Below, one piece after another: positions 1 through 5,282 of a DNA stretch of 5,282 nucleotides; positions within the stretch are counted from its first letter, which is position 1; every line of letters starts with the position of its first letter. Source of the DNA: an uncultured Lachnospiraceae bacterium. GTDB lineage: Bacteria; Bacillota; Clostridia; Lachnospirales; Lachnospiraceae. A program made the position numbers and the translations under genes. Location: positions 1 to 5,282 of the forward strand of contig CAMTBF010000281.1 in NCBI GenBank assembly GCA_947068385.1. The letters run 5' to 3'. The notes beneath the pieces are model-generated. The model was given only the letters and a program-made list of their open reading frames with translations, had not been told where the DNA came from and searched no databases.

Positions 1-57
1 CCGGCTGGTGGGCCTGATCATCATCGCTCTGTTGCTGTTCCTGGTATATAATTGCTT
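1..57 (+). pseudogene. Inverted partial copy of the mini-protein gene
   Basis: Read on the plus strand in frame 2, this stretch encodes the same hydrophobic residues as codons 25-43 of the 46-residue mini-protein gene at 78-218, with one difference (Gly to Val, base 45 against base 103). Past base 57 the two copies diverge. The plus-strand frame stays open through the spacer and into the complement of the other copy, stopping at a TGA at 124-126. No start codon is visible because the copy runs off the left edge. It may be the 3' part of a convergent paralogue, a degenerate fragment, or an assembly fold-back. The sequence similarity is directly visible; its cause is not. Confidence 0.4.
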
Positions 58-147
58 TTCAATTCGATTGGCACGCTTCAATCCCCGCAGAAGCAATTAT
101 ATCCCAGGAACAGCAACAGAGCGATGATGATCAGGCCCACCAGCCGG
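1..147. repeat. 57-bp near-perfect inverted repeat with 33-nt spacer
   Basis: Bases 1-57 are the reverse complement of bases 91-147 with a single mismatch (base 45 against base 103). The spacer is 58-90. The left arm begins exactly at the window edge, so the repeat may extend further left. The right arm lies wholly inside the mini-protein gene (codons 25-43), so this is not a normal transcription terminator, and no T-run follows it. An RNA crossing both arms would form a very stable hairpin. A repeat of this length and identity cannot be chance. It could be a real inverted duplication or a palindromic artefact at a contig end. Confidence 0.9.
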
Positions 148-218
148 TTGTGGGCGATCAGCATGATCAGCATGCCGATCGCTATGAGAAGAGCGACGAG
201 TCCTATGATTTTCTTCAT
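78..218 (-). CDS. Small two-helix membrane protein, 46 residues, unknown function
   Basis: This 46-codon ORF starts with ATG at 218 and ends with TGA at 78-80. It is the first ATG after an in-frame TGA at 225-227, and a GAGG lies 4 nt upstream, a usable if close ribosome binding site. The protein opens with a short basic start (MKK). Two hydrophobic stretches follow, about residues 4-22 and 26-40, separated by a polar His-Asn-Arg turn, suggesting a membrane hairpin. The tail carries two cysteines (C42, C44) and ends Gly-Asp. Codons 16-21 come from a tandem 9-bp repeat (156-164 and 165-173). It lies 56 nt behind gerW in the same direction and is probably co-transcribed. I do not recognise a named family. 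Its composition and position argue for a real gene, but its 3' half is duplicated in the edge inverted repeat, so local assembly should be verified. Confidence 0.6.
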   Translation of the reverse strand: MKKIIGLVALLIAIGMLIMLIAHNRLVGLIIIALLLFLGYNCFCGD

Positions 219-274
219 GATGCCTCAGGCTTCGTGGTATCACTCTATCATATGCGCCCCGGGCGCGGAAAATG

Positions 275-739
275 TCAATCCTCTGGCTCTTCCGTGGAAT
301 GCCCCTCTTCCGCTTCCTCCTCCGGGAACGCGATGTCCACCACCTCCGCGTCGGAGATCTCTTCCGTCCCGGCCTTGCCGTCCTTCTTCTTGGACTTGGT
401 GAACTTGTCCACCAGGTCGGGGATCATGTCCAGCACCTTGGTGACAGCGTCCTGGTTCTTGATGTTCACCAGCTTGACGGCATTGTCCTTTATGACCAGC
501 ACCGCGCTGGGTGTCATCTTGCCGCCCAGGCCGCCCGCGCCGGACGAGGAGCTCTTCTGCCCGTTGCTGCCTGCCCCTGCGCCTACGCCGAAGCTCACGT
601 CCACCAGGGGCAGGATGATGGTATCGCCGATCTTCGTGGCCTCCCCCACCACTGTCTTGGTGGACAGCACCGTATCCATGCCTCTGAGCAATGACTCTAC
701 GACTCCCTGAAACTGATTCTCTCTTTCCTTCTCTGCCAT
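275..739 (-). CDS. ytfJ: GerW/YtfJ family sporulation protein
   Basis: The product is 154 residues, close to the roughly 150 of Bacillus YtfJ (GerW), a spore protein linked to germination; its biochemical activity is not established. Family features are a short helical N-terminus, a conserved strand pair around residues 30-57 (VVGEATKIGDT then a VSFGVGAG segment), a Gly/Ser-rich loop at about 51-74, a MTPSAVLVI strand at 75-83, a VKLVNI strand, and a helix at about 98-117 (MIPDLVDKF). The tail from residue 125 is acidic and specific to this lineage. I chose the ATG at 739 because GGAGG sits 5 nt upstream of it, whereas the in-frame ATG at 751 has no ribosome binding site and overlaps that motif. 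The gene follows the DUF2953 gene, the same order as ytfI-ytfJ, which strongly supports the call. In Bacillus this gene is expressed in the forespore; no sigma-F or sigma-G promoter is convincing here. A role in this organism's spores is inferred. Confidence 0.9.
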   Translation of the reverse strand: MAEKERENQFQGVVESLLRGMDTVLSTKTVVGEATKIGDTIILPLVDVSFGVGAGAGSNGQKSSSSGAGGLGGKMTPSAVLVIKDNAVKLVNIKNQDAVTKVLDMIPDLVDKFTKSKKKDGKAGTEEISDAEVVDIAFPEEEAEEGHSTEEPED

Positions 740-742
740 ATT

Positions 743-749
743 CTCCTCC
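743..749 (-). promoter_or_regulatory. Ribosome binding site that decides the gerW start
   Basis: GGAGGAG on the minus strand, with its GGAGG core 5 nt before the ATG at 739. It overlaps the alternative in-frame ATG at 751, which has no purine-rich site of its own, so translation most likely starts at 739. Confidence 0.75.
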
Positions 750-753
750 ATTC

Positions 754-828
754 TTATGCCAGGTCATGCCGGACTTTCTTTGCCTTGGAATGCTCTTCTT
801 CCATGGAATGCCCTTCCTGTCCCCGCTG
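754..828 (-). other. Open in-frame tail beyond the DUF2953 stop codon, with EGHS-coding repeats
   Basis: After the TAG of the DUF2953 gene (829-831) the same frame stays open for 24 codons to a TAA at 754-756. The encoded peptide is charged and contains QEGHSMEEEHSKAKK, similar in style to the end of GerW (EEGHSTEEPED). An internal ATG at 802-804 could also open a 16-residue peptide, but no good ribosome binding site precedes it. This may be the former C-terminus of the DUF2953 protein, cut off by a new stop codon, or simply intergenic DNA. Expression as protein is not shown. Confidence 0.35.
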
Positions 829-1830
829 CTATGCGGCAGCTTCTTTGAGTTTCTTCTGTCCTGCTTTCAGCTTCCGCAGGAATATGCGCAGCTTTTTGTC
901 CAGGACGAGCCTCAGGCCGTTTATCACGAACGTCCATACCAGTACGTGTCCGGCTATGTCGAACTCTCCCTCCAGCCTCTTCTCCTCGAAGTCGGGCGTC
1001 ACGCACACGCCTGCCCCCAGCGGGGCGGACAGGATGCAGTAGGCGCCGTAGAGGTAGCCTGTGGTATCCGGAGAGCCTGTGCCGAAGAGCAGCCTTACTT
1101 TCACATGCTTCGGCCGGATGCCCTTGAGGATCCGGCCAGCCCGGGAAAAGGCGTGGGCGGCCAGCTGCTTTGTGTTCTCCTCCTGCAGAAGCTCCATATA
1201 ATAGGATATATTCTCCCAGATTCCTTTTATTTTATCATATATATTATAGATTGTGTACTTTATCCCCTGAATTTTTTGAGAAATCTTTCCAAAGGGGCCT
1301 GCATCCGATGGCCCTGCTTCCGGGGAAGCCGCAGCGTCAGGGGAGCCTTCCGCTTTCTGGTCGTCCGTGTCGTCCGTGGCTTCTGCAGCGTTGGGGACGG
1401 CTCCTTCGGGGGCTGATTCCGAATCAATCGCTTTCGGTTCCGCAGCTTCGGCAGATTCCGGCTCCGAGGGCTTTGAGGGGGCTGCTTTCCGCGGAGCCTT
1501 TTTCCCTGCGGGGGAGCCTGTATCCGCCGAACCGCTGTCCGTCTCCTCCCGAACCGTCTTCTCCGGCGGGATTTTCATATCGAGCAGGGAAAACCACAGC
1601 GCCTTGGCCGTAAGCCGTCCGGGCTGCGGGTATCGGAACCGCACCCGAAACATCCCAAAGAGCCAGTTCACCTTCACGGAAAGCCGCAAGCCTTCCGCGT
1701 CCTTGCTGCCGGAGAGCCTGTAGGTGAAGGGGAAGAACAGGACCAGCGCAAGCCCGAGGAGCATCACCGCCAGCACTGCCAGAAGGACTATGCCGAGTAT
1801 GGACAGAACCTTTAAAACGATAGCTAACAT
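829..1830 (-). CDS. ytfI: DUF2953 (YtfI-like) membrane-anchored protein
   Basis: The product is 333 residues. Residues about 3-33 form one strong transmembrane segment, followed by a short beta-rich part (about 37-68) with the motif NWLFGMFRVRF. Residues about 88-178 are a low-complexity, acidic Ala/Pro/Glu/Ser linker. Residues 180-212 form a lysine-, isoleucine- and tyrosine-rich helix encoded by unusually AT-rich DNA. The C-terminal DUF2953 signature follows: FGTGSPDTTG at 249-258 and VTPDFEEKRLEGEF at 277-290. The start at 1830 is preferred over the ATG at 1875 because AAGGAG lies 8 nt upstream and the hydrophobic segment then begins right after Met. The start overlaps the stop of the upstream gene by 7 nt, suggesting translational coupling. 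It precedes gerW as ytfI precedes ytfJ in Bacillus. Biochemical function is unknown; a spore-related role is inferred from that pairing. The long linker is probably variable between relatives. Confidence 0.85.
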   Translation of the reverse strand: MLAIVLKVLSILGIVLLAVLAVMLLGLALVLFFPFTYRLSGSKDAEGLRLSVKVNWLFGMFRVRFRYPQPGRLTAKALWFSLLDMKIPPEKTVREETDSGSADTGSPAGKKAPRKAAPSKPSEPESAEAAEPKAIDSESAPEGAVPNAAEATDDTDDQKAEGSPDAAASPEAGPSDAGPFGKISQKIQGIKYTIYNIYDKIKGIWENISYYMELLQEENTKQLAAHAFSRAGRILKGIRPKHVKVRLLFGTGSPDTTGYLYGAYCILSAPLGAGVCVTPDFEEKRLEGEFDIAGHVLVWTFVINGLRLVLDKKLRIFLRKLKAGQKKLKEAAA

Positions 1831-2156
1831 CGCAGATACTCCTTCAACGCGCAGTCGCCCCTGACCGCCAGGCATTCGGTTACGATTTCCTCCACCAGGG
1901 CAATGGCCTCATCCCTGTTCTTCGCTATGCCTACCACATAGGGCGGGCATTTGCGGTAATAGGGCTGGCACAATTGCCTCGCCTCATAGATTTCCAGCTG
2001 ATCGAACGGGTTGCGGGAAAGGGAAATCAGAAATACACCGGAAAAAAGGGGCTTGTTTTCCAGCTTTTTCTTTATTTTATCCAGTTTTTTCTTCTTAATG
2101 CCCTCACCCAGGTACAAATTCGGATGATATTCTAATAATATTTCTTGCTGCCCCAT
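1824..2156 (-). CDS. Conserved-looking 110-residue protein of unknown function
   Basis: I do not recognise a named family. The protein is soluble-looking with no signal peptide or membrane segment. Residues 20-35 form a strongly basic lysine-rich stretch (KKKKLDKIKKK), followed by a hydrophobic strand (FSGVFLISLS, 38-47) and an NPFDQLEIYEARQL segment (49-62). A Tyr/Cys/Pro segment follows (QPYYRKCPPYVVGIA), then a helix at about 82-96. It has five cysteines (63, 70, 95, 102, 110), with Cys as the last residue. The only ATG is at 2156, inside the last codons of the NUDIX gene (25-nt overlap), preceded by a weak AAGAG site, so translation is probably coupled to the NUDIX gene. Its stop overlaps the DUF2953 start. 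The coding DNA is more AT-rich than its neighbours, especially at 2040-2160. The tight overlaps on both sides support a real gene. Confidence 0.75.
   Translation of the reverse strand: MGQQEILLEYHPNLYLGEGIKKKKLDKIKKKLENKPLFSGVFLISLSRNPFDQLEIYEARQLCQPYYRKCPPYVVGIAKNRDEAIALVEEIVTECLAVRGDCALKEYLRC
1839..1844 (-). promoter_or_regulatory. Ribosome binding site that decides the DUF2953 gene start
   Basis: AAGGAG on the minus strand, 8 nt before the ATG at 1830. It lies within the 3' end of the upstream gene and excludes the longer 1875 start, which has no comparable site and would place polar residues before the membrane anchor. Confidence 0.8.
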
Positions 2157-2584
2157 AGATTGCTCTTCTTCAGCTCCAGATACTCCTCATACGCCTTTTC
2201 CAATATCTGCTTCTCATTCGCGAACTTCAGCAGATGATATGCCTCGTGGTACTTGTAATAGCCTGAATCCGAAAAGAATTCTTCCTTTTGTGGTTTGCTG
2301 TAATAACTGTCGGCCATCATCAGATACCAGTGCACTTCCTTCTCCACGATATCCTCGGGCACGTTGAACGTATACTCGCTCTTCCCGATATATTTTATGA
2401 TGGTCGCCTTCGCTCCCGATTCCTCCAGCACCTCCCGCAGGGCCGTGTCCTTGTAGTCCTCCCCCTGCTCCACAGTGCCTTTCGGCAGAACCCAGCCCTC
2501 GTACTTGTTCTTGTAGTTCTTGTACAAGAGCAGGATTTTTCCACGAAAAATTACCACACCACCACAGCTTGTTGCTTCCATCAT
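2132..2584 (-). CDS. NUDIX hydrolase
   Basis: The product is 150 residues, a typical single-domain NUDIX size. The NUDIX box is complete at residues 36-58: Gly36, five residues, Glu42, seven residues, then REVLEESGA at 50-58. Glu51, Glu54 and Glu55 are the expected metal-binding acids, so the enzyme should be active. The preceding YEGWVLPKG (28-36) is characteristic of the fold. NUDIX enzymes cleave nucleoside diphosphates linked to another group, X (dinucleoside polyphosphates, oxidised nucleotides, NDP-sugars); the substrate cannot be told from this sequence. The C-terminus adds a Tyr/Lys/Glu-rich helical segment (about 92-140). The start at 2584 follows AGGAGG by 7 nt; the longer frame from 2656 would reach into the promoter-like region and is rejected. 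It overlaps the next gene by 25 nt. Its position after the PBP suggests shared transcription rather than a proven role in wall synthesis. Confidence 0.9.
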   Translation of the reverse strand: MMEATSCGGVVIFRGKILLLYKNYKNKYEGWVLPKGTVEQGEDYKDTALREVLEESGAKATIIKYIGKSEYTFNVPEDIVEKEVHWYLMMADSYYSKPQKEEFFSDSGYYKYHEAYHLLKFANEKQILEKAYEEYLELKKSNLWGSKKYY

Positions 2585-2591
2585 TGCAATT

Positions 2592-2597
2592 CCTCCT
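2592..2597 (-). promoter_or_regulatory. Ribosome binding site that decides the NUDIX gene start
   Basis: A consensus AGGAGG on the minus strand, 7 nt before the ATG at 2584. It fixes this start instead of the upstream in-frame ATG at 2656. Confidence 0.85.
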
Positions 2598-2627
2598 GAC
2601 TGGTGTGCCACTTGCTTGACTAGGAAT

Positions 2628-2656
2628 AGTATAGTCCAATCTCCCCGGAAGTGCAA
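2628..2656 (-). promoter_or_regulatory. Possible sigma-A promoter for the NUDIX-led genes
   Basis: On the minus strand, TATACT at 2633-2628 is a five-of-six match to the -10 box. It is preceded at the ideal 17-nt distance by TTGCAC (2656-2651), which keeps the TTG of the -35 box but matches only three of six positions. Transcription would start near 2621 and leave a leader of about 35-40 nt ending in the AGGAGG site. The 93-nt gap is the widest on this strand, the others being 89 nt or less, which fits a promoter. No terminator is visible after the PBP, so read-through from the wall genes is also likely. Confidence 0.45.
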
Positions 2657-2677
2657 TACTTATTTTTTCGCGGAATG

Positions 2678-4171
2678 TCATGACCCGCCGCCAAAATAGG
2701 CATCGAAGATCCTTCTGGCGATGGGGACCGCGTAATCTCCGCCGCTTCCGGCCCCCTCCACGATGATCGTGACGCAGACTTCCGGCTCCTCCACCGGCGC
2801 GAAACCGGTGAACCATGCATGGCTGTCCTCTTTTACGTCATTGTACTCCGCGGAGCCCGTCTTCCCGGCGGCGGTGTAGCTCAAGCCGGAGAGCTTCCTG
2901 CCGGTGCCCTCCTCCACTACGGACTCCATCAGGCCCTTCAGGATTCCCGCCTCCTCCTGGGTCATCAGGCTCCCGTAGGCGGAGGGCTGGAAGGATTTTA
3001 TGATCCGTCCCGCGTCGTTCTCTACCCGGTCTACCACATAGGGCTTCATGAGGATTCCGCCGTTGGCGATGGCGCTGGTGATCATGTTCAGGTGGAGGGG
3101 CGAAATCTGGGTCCTGCCCTGGCCGATGGAGGTCTGCATCAGCTCGTTCATGGACACCCTGTCCACCACGTTTGCCTTGCTTTCCGAGTAGGGGAAGTCC
3201 ACGGGCAGCGGCTTGTTGAACAGCAGCTCCTCCAGGGTCTCCTCGAAGCTTTCCTGCTCCAGGTTGACCCCGATATTGGCAAAGGAGGAATTGCAGGATT
3301 TCGCGAAGGAGCTCTCGAAGCCCACCTGCCCGTGGTTGGTCCCATGGTAGCAGTTGATGCGCCCGGTGCCGGAGCTGAAATACCCATTGCACTGATAGGA
3401 ATAATCGTTGTAGGTATCGGGATTTTCCCGGATGTACTCCAGCGCCGTCACAATCTTGAAGGTGGAGCCGGGAGGGTATTGCCCCTGGGTCACACGGTTC
3501 AATAATACGGAGCTGTCTTCATCCGCCACGATGGAATCCCAGATCGCTCCAATCTCATTGGGGTCGAAGCCCGGATGGGACACCATGGCCAGTATCTTCC
3601 CCGTGGCGACTTCCGTCACCACGATGGCTCCCTTGTAGATATTGAGCTGGTCGTCCGCCACCTGCTGAAGGTCCACGTCCAGGGTGGTATAGACGCTGTC
3701 TCCGGGGTTCTTGATGCCGGCGATGTCGTTGGCCGCCTTGTTGGCCAGGGAGGTGTTGGTGTTGATCAGGTAGTAGTTGGCCAGGGACTCCACGCCTGTG
3801 CGGCCCTTGGTGGCATAGCCCACGGCATGGGCGAACAGCTTGCCGTAGGGGTATACCCTGGACTCCTCCTGGTCCGCGTCCAGCCTGGTCTCGGCAAGGA
3901 CGTCCCCGTCCCTGGAGTAGATCGTGCCGCGGTAGTTCCTGGACAGCAGGATCTCCTGCCTGGAATTGTAGCTGTTGTTGATCATCTCCTGCTCGCTGGT
4001 GGCCGTAAAATAGCTCAGGTATCCGATCAGCGCCGCGAACAGCAGCCCGAAGAAGCAGCATGTGGCGATGATCTCAGGCCTGTTGGCGCTGTAGCGGGCG
4101 CTTCGGCTCTTTTTGTTATCGGTCTTTTTCCCGGCCGCTGCCGGACGGCGTTTCTTTTCCTTTTCTGGCAT
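2678..4171 (-). CDS. Class B penicillin-binding protein (peptidoglycan transpeptidase)
   Basis: This membrane-anchored D,D-transpeptidase cross-links peptidoglycan outside the membrane, working with the SEDS polymerase encoded just upstream. The product is 497 residues. It has a basic cytoplasmic tail (1-31), one transmembrane segment (about 34-56), and a short dimerisation/pedestal region with the family RNYRGTIYSRDGDVLA motif (78-93). A complete transpeptidase domain follows: the SxxK motif is STFK with nucleophile Ser236, SxN is Ser292-Cys293-Asn294, and KTG is 437-439. The IGQGRTQISPLHL segment (349-361) and HAWF (451-454) are also typical. There are no PASTA repeats. The size and SEDS-linked position resemble the PbpA type found in Clostridia and Actinobacteria. 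Cys261 and Cys274 lie outside the membrane and could pair. The ATG at 4171 has GGGAGG 8 nt upstream and lies inside the SEDS gene (56-nt overlap). Whether it serves elongation, division or sporulation cannot be decided here. Confidence 0.95.
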   Translation of the reverse strand: MPEKEKKRRPAAAGKKTDNKKSRSARYSANRPEIIATCCFFGLLFAALIGYLSYFTATSEQEMINNSYNSRQEILLSRNYRGTIYSRDGDVLAETRLDADQEESRVYPYGKLFAHAVGYATKGRTGVESLANYYLINTNTSLANKAANDIAGIKNPGDSVYTTLDVDLQQVADDQLNIYKGAIVVTEVATGKILAMVSHPGFDPNEIGAIWDSIVADEDSSVLLNRVTQGQYPPGSTFKIVTALEYIRENPDTYNDYSYQCNGYFSSGTGRINCYHGTNHGQVGFESSFAKSCNSSFANIGVNLEQESFEETLEELLFNKPLPVDFPYSESKANVVDRVSMNELMQTSIGQGRTQISPLHLNMITSAIANGGILMKPYVVDRVENDAGRIIKSFQPSAYGSLMTQEEAGILKGLMESVVEEGTGRKLSGLSYTAAGKTGSAEYNDVKEDSHAWFTGFAPVEEPEVCVTIIVEGAGSGGDYAVPIARRIFDAYFGGGS

Positions 4172-5282
4172 TATGCCTGCCTCCCTCCTGCTGTAGCCTG
4201 ATGTAGATGCCCTGGATCAGGAAAAACATGATCATCGTCGTCATCACGGAGCTGCCCCCATAGCTGATGAAGGGCAGCGTGACGCCGGTCAGGGGAATCA
4301 GCTTGATGCCGCCCCCGATGGTCAGGAATATCTGGAAGATATACATGATGCCGATTCCGTATACCACCAGCTGGTAGAACCTGTCCCTGATCAGGGCCGA
4401 CATCCGCATCATCTCCAGAAAGCAGGCCACGGAGAGCAGGATGACGCAGATGCCGAAGGCCACCCCCAGCTCCTCGCATACGGAGGAAAAGATGAAGTCC
4501 TTCTCCACAAAGGGTATCGCCGTGGGATTTCCCTTCAGCAGCCCCATGCCGAACCAGTTGCCGCTGCCGATGGCGAAAAGCGACTGGGTGATGGAATAGC
4601 CCTCCTTATCGATATAGCTCCAGGGATCGCGCCATGTCAGGACCCTGTCCCTCACATGACCGAAGAGCTTCACGGCTCCCCAGGCCGCGCCGCTCCCTCC
4701 CACTGCCCCGGCCAGCAGATAGAGATAATTCCTTGTGGCGGCAAATACTACGAACACGTAGCCAACGAAGAATATCAGCGCGCTCCCAAGGTCCTTCGAC
4801 AGCACCAGGATCACCACATGGGCCCCGGCGACCACAGCCGTCAGGCCCACCCTGACGAGGGAGGCGTCCTCCCAGAGGGCGGCGGCCAGGAAGAAGACGA
4901 AGACGATCTTCACGAACTCCGAGGGCTGGAAGGTCAGGCCCCCTATGGTAAAGGAAATCTCCGCGCCGTAGGTGACCTCGCTGTAGAGCAGGACCATGCC
5001 CAGCATCACGATGCCCGCGCCGCCATATACCCAGGTCAGCTTCTTCAGGAAGCGTATCTGGGACAGGATCCAGGGGATGAACAGGGACACCGCCAGGGAC
5101 AGCAGTACGATGATATACTGCCTCACCGCCTGGTTGAAGGAAATCCGGGAGATTATGCACAGTCCGGTTCCCATGAGCATGCACATATTGTTCAGCAGCA
5201 GCCGGTTGGCCTTTTCATATATGACGGGCACCATGGCCACGGCAGCCAGGAGGAACACCTGTACGAACACATAGAAGAACAC
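4116..5282 (-). CDS. SEDS peptidoglycan glycosyltransferase (FtsW/RodA/SpoVE family), N-terminus missing
   Basis: SEDS proteins are multi-pass membrane enzymes that polymerise lipid II into glycan strands together with a class B PBP. The visible 388 residues carry about nine or ten membrane segments. Family motifs, numbered from the edge, are FQPSEFVKI at 118-126, SKDLGSA at 162-168, TWRDPWSY at 216-223, QSLFAIGSG at 233-241, DFIFSSVCEELG at 262-273 and GVTLPFISYGGSS at 333-345. Asp262 corresponds to the proposed catalytic aspartate of RodA/FtsW. The tail (about 365-388) is polar and basic. The frame is still open at the right edge; the outermost codon is GTG and is probably internal, since relatives with this arrangement have further N-terminal residues. 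The 3' end overlaps the PBP start by 56 nt, so the pair is almost certainly co-translated. The sequence alone does not separate FtsW, RodA and SpoVE roles. Confidence 0.95.
   Translation of the reverse strand: MFFYVFVQVFLLAAVAMVPVIYEKANRLLLNNMCMLMGTGLCIISRISFNQAVRQYIIVLLSLAVSLFIPWILSQIRFLKKLTWVYGGAGIVMLGMVLLYSEVTYGAEISFTIGGLTFQPSEFVKIVFVFFLAAALWEDASLVRVGLTAVVAGAHVVILVLSKDLGSALIFFVGYVFVVFAATRNYLYLLAGAVGGSGAAWGAVKLFGHVRDRVLTWRDPWSYIDKEGYSITQSLFAIGSGNWFGMGLLKGNPTAIPFVEKDFIFSSVCEELGVAFGICVILLSVACFLEMMRMSALIRDRFYQLVVYGIGIMYIFQIFLTIGGGIKLIPLTGVTLPFISYGGSSVMTTMIMFFLIQGIYIRLQQEGGRHNARKGKETPSGSGREKDR

Noticed and set aside
254..266. GC-rich palindrome in the gap after gerW, possible terminator
   Set aside because: The two halves leave almost no loop and no T-run follows on the minus strand, so it does not look like an intrinsic terminator.
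740..751. Longer gerW start at 751
   Set aside because: No ribosome binding site precedes it, and its own first codons form the GGAGG site for the ATG at 739.
740..828. Possible sigma-F or sigma-G promoter before gerW
   Set aside because: Several GCAT-containing motifs occur, but none pair at the right spacing with a convincing -10 element.
1195..1265. Promoter-like TATAAT sequences inside the DUF2953 gene
   Set aside because: The AT-richness is explained by codons for a Lys/Ile/Tyr-rich helix, and no matching -35 box at a good distance was found.
691..1416. Long plus-strand open frame opposite the DUF2953 and gerW genes
   Set aside because: It is antisense to clearly recognised minus-strand genes, has no family-like features, and its openness follows from GC-rich codon structure on the other strand. 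The same applies to the other plus-strand frames at 150-710, 2819-3505 and 3575-4201.
2585..2656. Longer NUDIX start at 2656
   Set aside because: It would add 24 residues not typical of the family, would run across the promoter-like boxes, and lacks the AGGAGG site that precedes 2584.
2657..2677. Terminator after the PBP gene
   Set aside because: The sequence after the stop has an A-run rather than a T-run on the minus strand and no stable stem.

Overview
The window reads as ordinary chromosomal DNA from an endospore-forming member of the Clostridia, probably Lachnospiraceae-like and moderately GC-rich. The basis is the gene content: a SEDS glycosyltransferase with a class B penicillin-binding protein, and a DUF2953 protein followed by a GerW/YtfJ protein, the pair known as ytfI-ytfJ in Bacillus. 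The Shine-Dalgarno sites are also strong and purine-rich. The taxonomic call is inference from gene content and protein style, not from a marker gene.

All convincing genes lie on the minus strand, so the transcript runs from high to low coordinates. From the right edge: a SEDS (FtsW/RodA/SpoVE) protein cut off at its N-terminus (4116-5282); a class B PBP overlapping it by 56 nt (2678-4171); a 93-nt gap holding a possible promoter; a NUDIX hydrolase (2132-2584); a 110-residue cysteine-containing protein of unknown function overlapping the NUDIX gene by 25 nt (1824-2156); a DUF2953 membrane protein overlapping that by 7 nt (829-1830); an 89-nt gap; GerW/YtfJ (275-739); and a 46-residue membrane mini-protein (78-218). 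The plus strand carries no gene I can support, apart from the fragment discussed next.

The first 147 bases hold the strangest structure. A 57-bp inverted repeat (1-57 against 91-147, one mismatch, 33-nt spacer) places a reversed copy of the second half of the mini-protein gene at the window edge. This is either a real inverted duplication or a fold-back artefact at a contig end.

Functionally, the right half encodes one peptidoglycan polymerase/transpeptidase pair that builds septal, side-wall or spore wall. The left half encodes the YtfI/YtfJ-type pair associated with spores, with the mini-protein appended. The NUDIX and 110-residue genes between them look like a small translationally coupled unit with its own possible promoter. 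Nothing here is clearly a new defence or mobile system. The items most worth checking are the edge inverted repeat, the mini-protein, and a short coding repeat shared by the gerW 3' end and the gap behind the DUF2953 stop codon.
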